Source: Desulfobacteraceae bacterium (GTDB taxonomy: Bacteria; Desulfobacterota; Desulfobacteria; Desulfobacterales; UBA5852). Taken from it: a stretch of DNA of 64,000 bases. The notes beneath the pieces are model-generated. The model did no database searches. It saw only the letters and a list, made by a program, of their open reading frames with translations, and was not told the origin of the DNA. Positions 53,792-62,295 of this stretch are shown piece after piece (positions within the stretch are counted from its first letter, which is position 1; each line of letters begins with the position of its first letter). The stretch spans positions 264,673 to 328,672 of the forward strand of contig JABZFP010000014.1 in the NCBI GenBank assembly GCA_014237395.1. Reading direction: 5' to 3'. The position numbers and the translations under genes were made by a program.

Positions 53792-54922
53792 ATGAAATCC
53801 CGTAAACTGATTATCTCGGTTTTGTTCCTGGCCGCCTTTAGCCTTTTTGCCTCGGGCTGTGCGACCACCCAGTCGACGCCTGCGGCGGACCAGGCCGCGG
53901 CCGACACCAGCTGGCAGTACACGAACATCGTGGACGCGGCTTTCGTGGGGCAGTACGCCACCGTCCCCATGGCGGAAGATGTCATGATCATCGACTCCCG
54001 CCCGTTGAAACCCAAGTACGTCAAGGGCCACATTCCCATGGCGGTCAGCATGCCTTACTCCCAGATGGACAAGATGATCGACCAGCTGCCGGAGAACAAA
54101 GGCAGCCTGTTGATTTTCTACTGCGGCGGTCTGGCGTGCAAGCTCAGCCACAAGGCGGCCTATAAGGCGGAAGCCCTGGGTTACACAAACATCAAGGTCT
54201 TCGCCGAGGGCTATCCGGGATGGCTGAAGGTGCCGGGGAACTACGGTGCCGTTTCGGCGGAGTGGATGAAGGCGCAGGTCGACAACAGTGCCGACATGGT
54301 GGTCGTCGACTCCCGCCCCAAAAAGACGAAATACGACAAAGGGCATCTTCCGGGGGCCATCAGCATTCCCGATACCCAGTTCGACAAATTCAAGGATCAA
54401 CTGCCGGAAGACAAGTCCAAGCTGCTGGTTTTCTACTGTGGCGGCCTGAAGTGCAAGTTGAGCCATAAATCCGCGGCCAAAGCCATCGCCATGGGCTACA
54501 CCAACGTGAAGGTGTTCGCCACCGGCTACCCCTCCTGGGTGGCCTATGTGGGTAAGGAAGGCGCCGGCGCCACGGTCAAGGCCGGCAAGGAAGAAGGCAG
54601 CATCGACATCGCGGACTTCAAACAAATCGTCAGTGACCGTCCGGATAGCATCTACCTGGTGGACGTTCGCGATGCGGATGAATTCGCCAAAGGCAGCTTC
54701 ACGTCCGCCGTCAATATCCCGGTGGAAACCCTCGAAGCCAAGGTCAAGACCCTGCCGACCGACCGACCGATCGTTTTCGTGTGCAGCACGGGCGCCCGTA
54801 GCGGGGAGTCCTTTTATATGCTGCAGGATCTGCGGCCGGAGTTGAAAAAGGTCTATTACCTGGAAGCCGAAGTGACCTTTAAAAAAGACGGGTCTTACAC
54901 GATTGTCGAACCCCAGTCCTGA
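53792..54922 (+). CDS. Triple-rhodanese lipoprotein
   Basis: 376 residues. ATG 53792 follows GGAGAG, and the lipoprotein signal ends FASGC. Three rhodanese domains follow (about 45-150, 160-265, 280-375). The active-site loops are FYCGGLACKLS, FYCGGLKCKLS and FVCSTGARSG, each with the catalytic Cys. Rhodaneses move sulfane sulphur; here they would act in the periplasm, tethered to a membrane. The neighbouring octaheme cytochrome suggests a role with tetrathionate, thiosulphate or related sulphur compounds. That role is an inference from context. Confidence 0.93.
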   Translation: MKSRKLIISVLFLAAFSLFASGCATTQSTPAADQAAADTSWQYTNIVDAAFVGQYATVPMAEDVMIIDSRPLKPKYVKGHIPMAVSMPYSQMDKMIDQLPENKGSLLIFYCGGLACKLSHKAAYKAEALGYTNIKVFAEGYPGWLKVPGNYGAVSAEWMKAQVDNSADMVVVDSRPKKTKYDKGHLPGAISIPDTQFDKFKDQLPEDKSKLLVFYCGGLKCKLSHKSAAKAIAMGYTNVKVFATGYPSWVAYVGKEGAGATVKAGKEEGSIDIADFKQIVSDRPDSIYLVDVRDADEFAKGSFTSAVNIPVETLEAKVKTLPTDRPIVFVCSTGARSGESFYMLQDLRPELKKVYYLEAEVTFKKDGSYTIVEPQS

Positions 54923-55054
54923 TCGATGTTGGTATGATTTCGGGCGGCCGCCGCGTGTCATCGTTAAGGCGGCCGCCCGAGCTTGATTCAGCTTGCAATG
55001 ATGCCTTGACGATCATTGTGTGGAAACGGCCCCGGAGGGGAGAGAAATAAGGCG

Positions 55055-56674
55055 ATGCGTGCGATAACAATCAATCTGATTCTGATCTTGGTGGCGGCCG
55101 GGATGCTGGTTTCCATCACCGGTGTTGCCGCGTTGGCGGATACGACCGAAGCTCCGGGACTGACCATGGCGCACCAGGCCACCAAGTCCGTGAAGCGCTG
55201 GAATACGACCGATCATGCCAAACATCCGGCCCTGAAGCAGGCCTTCACGTCCGGGCAGGAAATCACGGATGCCTGCCTGTCCTGCCATTCCGAGGCGGAC
55301 GACCAGTTCCGCAAGACGATCCACTGGACTTGGCAGGCCGCGCCGACCGGCGAAGACGCCAAGTACGGCAAGGCCGCGATGTCGTTGAACAATTTTTGCA
55401 TTTCGGCCAACGGGATGGAAGACAAAAGCTGCCTGGCCTGCCACCCCGGCTGGGGAACATCGACGGACAGCGGCATCAACTGCCTGAACTGCCACAGCCG
55501 CAAAAAAGTGAACTGGGACGAAGCCATCGGCGACCTGGCGGCCTTTGTCGAGGCCGGTGACGAAGATTCGCTGGAGATCGCGGCCGAGATTCAGGCCGAA
55601 CTCCAGGAAGCGGTTCAGGATATCGGTCTGCCCAACCGCCAGAACTGCGGTGGCTGCCACTTTATCGGCGGTGGCGGCGACGGCGTCAAGCACGGGGATC
55701 TGGACACCTCTTTGACCAAGCCCAGCAAGGCGCTGGACGTCCACATGGGGATCGATGGGCAGAACTTCGATTGTGTGCGGTGTCACACCACGGAAATGCA
55801 CAACATCGCGGGGCGGGTATATACCCGACCGGCCGCAACCGACCGCAAAAGCCTGATCGAAGACGACCTGACACCCAAGATCACGTGCGAGTCCTGCCAC
55901 AGCGCCACCCCGCATGCCGCCGGCTCCAAGGCCAACGATCATACCGATCGGGTGGCCTGCCAGACCTGCCATATCCCGGAAGTGGCGCGCGAACTGCCGA
56001 CCAAGATGACCTGGGACTGGTCCCAGGCCGGCAAACTCAAAGATGGCAAGCCCTACAAGACCGAGGATGAATTCGGCAAGCACGACTACCTGACGATCAA
56101 GGGCGCTTTCAAATGGGCCAAAAACGTTACCCCGGAATACTTCTGGTATAACGGCGTCATCAAATCCGTGACCGCTCAGGATATGATCGATCCGGGGCAG
56201 GTGGTGCCGGTTTCAGCACCGGTGGGGTCGCCGGAGGATGCCGACAGCCGGATCTATCCGTTCAAGGTTCATCGCGGCAAGCAGCCATACGACAAGGTCA
56301 ACAAAACGCTTCTGGTACCGCTGCTTTCCGGCGACGACGGTTACTGGAAGACCCTGGACTGGCAGCGGGCCCTGTCGACCGGCCAGGCATCCGTTGGTTT
56401 GCCCTATTCCGGTCAGTTCGATTTCGTGGCAACGAGCTACGTTTTCCCGGCCACCCACATGGTGGCCCCCAAGGAAAAGGCCCTGGCCTGCAACGATTGC
56501 CATACCCGCCAGGACAGCCGTTTGGCGAGTGTGGCCGGGGTCTACATGCCCGGCCGCGACCGGTTCGACCTGCTGAATACCTTCGGCTGGGTGGCGGTTG
56601 CCGGGGCCCTGTTTGGGGTGACCTTTCACGGGCTCGGTCGCGTGTTTACCAGCGGTCGCAACGGGAAGCGCTAA
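55055..56674 (+). CDS. Octaheme c-type cytochrome, tetrathionate-reductase (OTR) family
   Basis: 539 residues from ATG 55055 with GGAGGGGAG and AAGG upstream. Signal peptide 1-28. Eight CXXCH motifs occur: CLSCH (from C74), CLACH, CLNCH, CGGCH, CVRCH, CESCH, CQTCH and CNDCH. The overall order resembles the OTR family, whose Shewanella member reduces tetrathionate, nitrite and hydroxylamine in vitro. A C-terminal membrane helix (FGWVAVAGALFGVTFHGLGRVF) would anchor it, probably for quinol or cytochrome contact. It is downstream of the rhodanese gene by 132 bp. Confidence 0.9.
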   Translation: MRAITINLILILVAAGMLVSITGVAALADTTEAPGLTMAHQATKSVKRWNTTDHAKHPALKQAFTSGQEITDACLSCHSEADDQFRKTIHWTWQAAPTGEDAKYGKAAMSLNNFCISANGMEDKSCLACHPGWGTSTDSGINCLNCHSRKKVNWDEAIGDLAAFVEAGDEDSLEIAAEIQAELQEAVQDIGLPNRQNCGGCHFIGGGGDGVKHGDLDTSLTKPSKALDVHMGIDGQNFDCVRCHTTEMHNIAGRVYTRPAATDRKSLIEDDLTPKITCESCHSATPHAAGSKANDHTDRVACQTCHIPEVARELPTKMTWDWSQAGKLKDGKPYKTEDEFGKHDYLTIKGAFKWAKNVTPEYFWYNGVIKSVTAQDMIDPGQVVPVSAPVGSPEDADSRIYPFKVHRGKQPYDKVNKTLLVPLLSGDDGYWKTLDWQRALSTGQASVGLPYSGQFDFVATSYVFPATHMVAPKEKALACNDCHTRQDSRLASVAGVYMPGRDRFDLLNTFGWVAVAGALFGVTFHGLGRVFTSGRNGKR

Positions 56675-56795
56675 TGAAGGCCTCCCGGGCGAAAGCCGCC
56701 TGACTTCCACCTGAAGATACCCCGCCGGCCGGGCGCGCTAATTCATGCGCATGCGGTTGAGCGGTGGCCACAAGACAATTCCCTTCCTTATCAAC

Positions 56796-56832
56796 GGGCG
56801 TCGTTACTCAACCGGGTACGACGCCCTTTTTT
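56796..56832 (+). terminator. Rho-independent terminator after the octaheme cytochrome
   Basis: GGGCGTCGT (56796-56804) pairs perfectly with ACGACGCCC (56818-56826), followed by six T. Confidence 0.93.
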
Positions 56833-56863
56833 ATGTGCCCGCACGATCTTTCCTGCTAAAAAT

Positions 56864-56903
56864 ACAATATTGTCTTTTTATATATTCAATACCACAATAT
56901 TGT
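56864..56903 (+). promoter_or_regulatory. Two identical palindromes 30 bp apart upstream of amtB
   Basis: ACAATATTGT occurs at 56864-56873 and 56894-56903. The 30-bp spacing puts both on the same face of the helix. They lie 105-135 bp upstream of the sigma-54 promoter, where an activator would bind. The sequence is not the classical NtrC site. Confidence 0.6.
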
Positions 56904-57002
56904 AATTTAAATGTCGACCTATTTCTTCATCGTTCTTCCTCAAAATAAAGTTATTTAAATAAATTCGTATAGTTATAATGTTTTTTGGATTGTGCGGCAA
57001 TC

Positions 57003-57018
57003 TGGCACATCCCTTGCG
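57003..57018 (+). promoter_or_regulatory. Sigma-54 promoter of amtB
   Basis: TGGCACA-N4-TTGCG has intact GG and GC elements at the right spacing. It is 110 bp upstream of the amtB start, as expected for nitrogen-limitation control. Confidence 0.85.
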
Positions 57019-57127
57019 ATTCCATTAGGGCCAGATAACGAGAACGTCACGGTCAGTCAAAATACCTGGCGAAGCCTTTACGATCCAAATAACCCTATAA
57101 CCCGATAGAATGAGTGAGGAACGGAAC

Positions 57128-58537
57128 ATGAAACGATTGCTGACGATGCTGATTTTTCTTCTGGTAAGTGCGTCTTTCTGCTGGGCGGGTGACGAGCCAC
57201 CCACCGCCCTGTCGAACAAGGAAGCCATCGATTTGGTGCAGACGCACGCCAACTTCCTGTGGACGCTGGTGGCGGCCGCCCTGGTATTCTTCATGCAGGC
57301 CGGTTTTGCCTTGGTGGAAACCGGTTTTACGCGGGCTAAAAATGCCATCAATATCATCATGAAAAACCTGATGGATTTTTCCATCGGCACCATCGCCTTC
57401 TGGGCCATCGGTTTTGGCCTGATGTTCGGTGCAACATCCACGGGCTGGTTCGGCACCACGGGCTTTTTCCTGAGCGATTTCATGGGTGAGGGCACCGAAT
57501 GGATCCTGGCCTTCTGGATGTTCCAGGTGGTTTTCTGCGCGACTGCCGCAACGATCGTGTCCGGCGCCATGGCCGAGCGGACCAAATTTGTCGGGTATCT
57601 CTGCTACAGCGTGGTGCTGAGTGCGATTATCTATCCGATCTTCGGTAGCTGGGCCTGGGGCAGCCTGCTGAACGGCGAAGGCTGGCTGGAAGGACTGGGT
57701 TTCATCGATTTCGCAGGTTCCACCGTGGTGCATTCTGTCGGTGGCTGGGCCGCCCTGGCCGGTGCCATGGTCCTGGGGCCCCGCATCGGAAAATACACCA
57801 AAGACGGTCGGATTCGCCCGATTCTGGGGCACAACATGCCGCTGGCCGCGCTGGGAGTCTTTATCCTGTGGCTGGGGTGGTTCGGCTTCAATCCGGGTTC
57901 CACCACGACGGCGGACAAAAGCATTGCCATGATCTTCGTGAACACGAACCTGGCGGCCGCCGCGGGGGCGATTCTGGCGCTGGCGATGTCCTGGATGAAA
58001 TTCGGCAAGCCGGAGGTGGGCATGAGCCTCAACGGTGCCCTGGCGGGCCTGGTGGGGATCACGGCCGGCTGCGCCAATGTAACCCCCGGCAGTGCCATCA
58101 TCATCGGGGCGGTGGCCGGAGTCGTGGTGGTCTATTCGGTCGTCTTCTTCGACAAGATTAAAATTGACGATCCCGTGGGCGCTATATCGGTTCACGGCGT
58201 CTGCGGTGCCTGGGGCACGCTGGCGGCCGGTATTTTCGACATGGGCGGTCTTTCGCTGAAGGTCATCGGTGTTCAGCTGGTGGGCATCGGCGCCTGCTTC
58301 CTGTGGGTCTTCCCCATGGCCTTCCTGATGTTCAAACTGATCGACGTGGTGGTGGGCCTGCGGGTATCGCCTGAAGAAGAGCTGGAAGGCCTGGACTGGA
58401 CCGAGCATGGCGGCACGGCCTATCCGGATTTCGAGGTGTCCAGCTACACCGCCAGTCCCGGTTTTTCCGGCGGCTCCGGAAGTGGCAAACGCAGCCCGGC
58501 CATCAAGCCGGTTCCCGAAATGAGTACGAGCAACTAA
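57128..58537 (+). CDS. amtB: Ammonium transporter AmtB
   Basis: 469 residues. ATG 57128 is chosen (GTGAGGA upstream; the frame is open to 57110). A signal peptide (1-20) is followed by eleven membrane helices. Family marks are MQAGFALVETGFTRAKNAINIIMKN, DFAGSTVVHSVGGWAAL with the first pore His, LGWFGFNPGS, and GAISVHGVCGAWGTLAAGIF with the second pore His. It takes up ammonium across the inner membrane. No glnK/glnB gene follows, unlike the usual pair. The promoter is of the sigma-54 type. Confidence 0.96.
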   Translation: MKRLLTMLIFLLVSASFCWAGDEPPTALSNKEAIDLVQTHANFLWTLVAAALVFFMQAGFALVETGFTRAKNAINIIMKNLMDFSIGTIAFWAIGFGLMFGATSTGWFGTTGFFLSDFMGEGTEWILAFWMFQVVFCATAATIVSGAMAERTKFVGYLCYSVVLSAIIYPIFGSWAWGSLLNGEGWLEGLGFIDFAGSTVVHSVGGWAALAGAMVLGPRIGKYTKDGRIRPILGHNMPLAALGVFILWLGWFGFNPGSTTTADKSIAMIFVNTNLAAAAGAILALAMSWMKFGKPEVGMSLNGALAGLVGITAGCANVTPGSAIIIGAVAGVVVVYSVVFFDKIKIDDPVGAISVHGVCGAWGTLAAGIFDMGGLSLKVIGVQLVGIGACFLWVFPMAFLMFKLIDVVVGLRVSPEEELEGLDWTEHGGTAYPDFEVSSYTASPGFSGGSGSGKRSPAIKPVPEMSTSN

Positions 58538-58562
58538 GGCGTTCTATCGCCAAAGATGTCCC

Positions 58563-58614
58563 AGCCGGTCGGAACGCCATGACACCTCTCCCTTAAATAG
58601 CGTTTCGACCGGCT
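58563..58614 (+). terminator. Long hairpin downstream of amtB
   Basis: AGCCGGTCGGAACGC (58563-58577) pairs with GCGTTTCGACCGGCT (58600-58614), all 15 pairs counting one G-U. It lies 25 bp after the amtB stop. It has no T-run. Confidence 0.6.
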
Positions 58615-58618
58615 GACC

Positions 58619-58751
58619 GCAGGAAGAGGTTGGCGGCAAAAGCGGTAACGGATGGAACCGCTTCGGACCCCTGTCCGGAGCGGTTGTCCGGGTACCGGGT
58701 AAGCGTATCCCTAGATGGTCTGTTCCTCCCCATCCGCCGACCTCTTCCTGC
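58619..58751. other. 133-bp element with 18-bp terminal inverted repeats and strong internal hairpin
   Basis: The outer arms GCAGGAAGAGGTTGGCGG (58619-58636) and CCGCCGACCTCTTCCTGC (58734-58751) are complementary except for one G-U pair. Inside, AACCGCTTCGGAC (58656-58668) pairs with GTCCGGAGCGGTT (58673-58685) around a CCCT loop. It could be a structured RNA, a long terminator or a non-autonomous mobile element. No copy was seen elsewhere in the window. Confidence 0.6.
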
Positions 58752-58906
58752 TTCACTTTGGACTTTCCTTTTTTTAATCCAGGACCATGACGATCGTCAT
58801 GTCATCCCCCCTGAATCAATGCCTGCCCGAGTCGACGATTCGACGATAAACGTCCCTGACGCATTGTTCCCGTATTCGCCGGGTTCCGGCCGGAATCCTA
58901 TCTTCA

Positions 58907-59533
58907 TCAACCTGCGAAGGCACGGCCCTGCCTGCTTTTCAGAATTTCGATCACCCGGGCCGGCGTTTCCTGCTGGAGCAGCCAGCGGAACTGGGCGCGG
59001 TAGTTCTGCATCGCGCTGATGCCAAGGGAACTCACATCATATATTTTCCACGTCCCTTCGCGGCGAATCATTTTGGCGGTGATCGGAATCCTGCGCTCAC
59101 GCCACAGCACCACCACATCCACACGGGCCTTGGTGGATGACACCTGTTCCTGACGCACATATTCGACCTGTTCACCGTTATATTTTTCGAGGAGCTCCGG
59201 CAAATAGGATCGCCGCAGAAATTCGGCAAATTCGCGAACAAACGTCTTTTGCTGTTCCGCCGTGAAATCATACCAGCGAGAGGCGAGAACCAGACGCGAC
59301 ATGGTGAAAAAGTCGAAGCTCGCCTGCAGGAGTTGCCATAGGTGTCTTTCCTGGCGGATGCGGCACGCAGGCGTCCGGCACGGTGCGTCGTTCAGGAGTG
59401 CAAGCCCCTTGTCGATTCTATCCTTCAGCGTGTCCATGGGCTGAATTTCGGAACCGGCCACGGGCAGAACCAGCCCGACGGCCACTCCGGTCATCAGAAT
59501 GATGCTGAACAAGGGGTGTTTTTTCATTCGCAT
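58907..59533 (-). CDS. mlaC: MlaC/Ttg2D-type phospholipid-binding protein
   Basis: 208 residues with signal peptide (1-27; MRMKKHPLFSIILMTGVAVGLVLPVAG). The mature part fits MlaC: FDFFTMSRLVLASRWYDFTAEQQKTFVREFAEFLRRSYLPELLEKYNGEQVEYV, then a beta-strand region (ARVDVVVLWRERRIPITAKM) and IYDVSSLGISAMQNYRAQF. The family ferries phospholipids between outer and inner membranes. No mlaD, E or F gene lies beside it, so it is an orphan here. Confidence 0.85.
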   Translation of the reverse strand: MRMKKHPLFSIILMTGVAVGLVLPVAGSEIQPMDTLKDRIDKGLALLNDAPCRTPACRIRQERHLWQLLQASFDFFTMSRLVLASRWYDFTAEQQKTFVREFAEFLRRSYLPELLEKYNGEQVEYVRQEQVSSTKARVDVVVLWRERRIPITAKMIRREGTWKIYDVSSLGISAMQNYRAQFRWLLQQETPARVIEILKSRQGRAFAG

Positions 59534-59826
59534 GGCGAAAAACCTGTATCATCGTAAGAAATGATATTTCCATGTGGTCTGTAATCAAGGAACACTATAG
59601 GCACGTGAAAAAACAATTAAAGTCCTCCCGGATGACAGCAAGAATACCATTGATTGAAAATCGGGCAGGGACATAACAGGTGATAACAAAAGACGCATCG
59701 CCTTTTCAATGAACCGACGCTGGCTGGCTGCGTCATATCCTTGAAGCTATGACCTCTTGGCGCTTTGAACCCATTTCCCCATCTTCAATGGAAAAGGTTC
59801 TTATTCTTCGACGAAAGCTTCGCCAC

Positions 59827-62283
59827 TCAAGGTTTTCCTTCCCCCAACCATGGCACCAAGCCATATCCGGCAATATAAAGCAGGAGCGCCAGAACAATTA
59901 CCCCGGCATATCCAATGGCCATGGCGATCAGCGGTGCGGCAACGGCGCTGATGACGGTGGCACAGCCATTGATACTCCAGGCCCAGGGAATCCATTGGGG
60001 ATGATGGCGGTTCAGCAAATTCAGCCCGAGAGCAAAAGGCATGCCCATCGCCATAGCCAGCGGCACGATCATGCCGAGCGCGGCGACCGCGATGAGCCAG
60101 ATGTTCATACCGCCCAGCCGATCCATCAGCCACGGCATGGCGGGCAGTTCCAGAAGGCCGAGCAGGCAGATCATGATAAGGCTCCCCCGCAGCAGGCGCT
60201 CCGGATTACCACCGTTTTGCAAGGCCCTGTGGGCCCAGGCACTGCCGGCCCCGGCCCCTACGAGAAAACCGGTCAGCGTCAGGGTGGCGGCCACCAGGGG
60301 GTGATGCAGGGCAAGCGTCAGGCGATGTATATAGGCGATCTCCAGAAAGAGAAACCCGCCGCCGATAGCGCTGAAATAAAGCAGGGTCGCTGATCCGAAC
60401 CGTTGGGTGATTTTTTCTTTCGGCATTTTGACCCGTGCCCTGAGCACCGGCAAGCCGATAAACATCAAGCTGAATAAGACGGCCTGGGCCAGCGTCACCA
60501 GGAGCACTGGATACCCCCAATCGAGGAGGCCCATCCCCCCGGCCCGGCGCAAGGAGGCGATTTCAGGCAGGGATCGCCATTTAAAAAAGTGCCCGAAAAA
60601 GGGGCGATCGTCAGTGGCGGGGCGCAGATCGAACTTATAGTGGCTGCGAAACGCCTCCCGATCTTTGCCGGCAAGGGCCTGCGTCGCTTCGGCGAAAAAC
60701 GGCCGGGCCAGGACGTTGTGGCGATTGACTTCCTCCAGGCGAATGCCGGGCAGGAACACCGGGTCGAACCCCCATGTGCCGCAGAAGCCGCGAATGGCGT
60801 CTTGTTCATCGGCTGACAGGGCCGATCGGCTGATCAGGATAACGGCCGTGCGCCAGTCCCTGATCATGGCCAGATGATGCGACGGGTTGGAAATGCCCTG
60901 CTTTTCGAGCATTGTCACGGCCATCAGAAAGGCCTTCAGGCTGCTGCGCGGCGGCAGGCGGGTCCAGAGGGGCATCACCAGCAGACCGTCGGCGTCCAGA
61001 TGCCGCCACAGCTGGTGCAGGCCTTCGGCGGTCAACAGCGTGCTCTCGCCAAAGGCCGAGGCGCCGCTGCCGCCGTCGCCTCCCAGGGGAAGTTGGATCA
61101 GGTCAAACACCTCCGGGGAAGCCTGCAGGAAAGCGCGCACGGTTGTGCTGTGATAGCGGACGCGTTCTTCGTCTATTAGCAAGTTGCTTAAACCGCTCAG
61201 TTGGTGCCGGATAAAAGCAGCATAAAGGGGATGGGAGTCAACAGCATCGATGCGCCGGGCCCCGTAGGCCATGGCGCGCAGGATATCCTGCCCGCCGGCC
61301 GCATCGGCAATGAAAACGCGATTGGCCTGGGGGCGCAGGTGCAATCCGACACTGACCGTAGTCTGTCGCAGGTAGGTCAATGTCTCCGGATCACCGTCAT
61401 AGCGATCGACCACGCTCATCCCCTGTCCGTCGATGAAAAGGGCGATCTGGTCCGGAATGGCGGCATCGCTCTGTAGACTCAACCCAGGCGCATAGCGAAA
61501 GGGGATGGTCGGGCTCTGGACGGCGCTGAACCACCCCATGGGATGATGCTTTTCGTAAAACAAGCGGGTGTCGGGCATGCGCAGGGTTTGGGCCAGTGGT
61601 TTATAGGCGTTGATGGCCACCGTTTCCCATTGCAAGGTCCCCAGGCCTGCCAGGATCAGCCAGCCGGCCGCGGCTGCCGTCAGCAGCAGGCGCTCCCTGA
61701 CCTGCCAGCGAAAGGCCGCAAGCACGGCCGCGGCGGCCCCGCCGCCGGCCACGACGACCAGGGCTGTTTGCGGCGGGATCCGAAAAAGAAGCCCGGCCGT
61801 AATGGCCGCCCCGATCCCGGCCCCGCATAGATCGGCGGCGTAGATTTGCGAAATCCGCGGGCCGCCGAAACGCAGCACGGCGCCGATGCTGGTGGCCGCC
61901 ATGAAAAACGGCAGGAAGAGCAGCCCGTAAACACCCGCTAAATATCCCCATTGCCCGGGGTTCCAGAACACTTCCAGGGCATTGAAGGGCAGACGCTGCG
62001 CCGCTACAAAGCAGACCACGCAGGCCACACTGAAGCCGGCCGTTCCCGCCAGAAACACGGTTCGCAGGCGGTTGGCTTTGAGAGAGGGCAGCAGCATTAG
62101 TAATGTTCCGCTGGCCCCGTAGCCCAGGAGCGCGATGCTGATCATCATGAAGGCGAAATGGTGCCAGTGCACGATGGCAAACAGGCGCATCAGGAGAATT
62201 TCATAGGCGAGCACGGCGGCCGAAAGCATGGCCACCGCTGCCAGGGGCGGCGTCTCCGGGATCGTGTGCTGGGGAACGGCCAT
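59827..62283 (-). CDS. Spermidine-synthase-like domain within a polytopic membrane protein
   Basis: 818 residues. Residues about 12-235 hold six to seven membrane helices (LSAAVLAYEILLMRLFAIVHWHHFAFMMISIALLGYGASG). About 255-560 is a soluble SpeE-like methyltransferase fold (VFIADAAGGQDILRAMAYGARRIDAVDSHPL...FDLIQLPLG). About 590-815 is a second set of helices (SAIGGGFLFLEIAYIHRLTLALHHPL...). Large membrane-fused spermidine-synthase homologues are common in deltaproteobacteria, but their substrate is unknown. The gene starts 13 bp after the stop of the PIMT gene and is likely cotranscribed with it. Confidence 0.85.
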   Translation of the reverse strand: MAVPQHTIPETPPLAAVAMLSAAVLAYEILLMRLFAIVHWHHFAFMMISIALLGYGASGTLLMLLPSLKANRLRTVFLAGTAGFSVACVVCFVAAQRLPFNALEVFWNPGQWGYLAGVYGLLFLPFFMAATSIGAVLRFGGPRISQIYAADLCGAGIGAAITAGLLFRIPPQTALVVVAGGGAAAAVLAAFRWQVRERLLLTAAAAGWLILAGLGTLQWETVAINAYKPLAQTLRMPDTRLFYEKHHPMGWFSAVQSPTIPFRYAPGLSLQSDAAIPDQIALFIDGQGMSVVDRYDGDPETLTYLRQTTVSVGLHLRPQANRVFIADAAGGQDILRAMAYGARRIDAVDSHPLYAAFIRHQLSGLSNLLIDEERVRYHSTTVRAFLQASPEVFDLIQLPLGGDGGSGASAFGESTLLTAEGLHQLWRHLDADGLLVMPLWTRLPPRSSLKAFLMAVTMLEKQGISNPSHHLAMIRDWRTAVILISRSALSADEQDAIRGFCGTWGFDPVFLPGIRLEEVNRHNVLARPFFAEATQALAGKDREAFRSHYKFDLRPATDDRPFFGHFFKWRSLPEIASLRRAGGMGLLDWGYPVLLVTLAQAVLFSLMFIGLPVLRARVKMPKEKITQRFGSATLLYFSAIGGGFLFLEIAYIHRLTLALHHPLVAATLTLTGFLVGAGAGSAWAHRALQNGGNPERLLRGSLIMICLLGLLELPAMPWLMDRLGGMNIWLIAVAALGMIVPLAMAMGMPFALGLNLLNRHHPQWIPWAWSINGCATVISAVAAPLIAMAIGYAGVIVLALLLYIAGYGLVPWLGEGKP

Positions 62284-62295
62284 AGGCTTTCCGGA

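Noticed and set aside
53732..54961. 409-codon minus-strand frame opposite the rhodanese gene
   Set aside because: The plus strand encodes three rhodanese domains and a lipobox; the antisense frame has none.
57095..58408. 437-codon minus-strand frame opposite amtB
   Set aside because: amtB is unambiguous on the plus strand; the opposite frame is His/Gln/Arg-rich noise.
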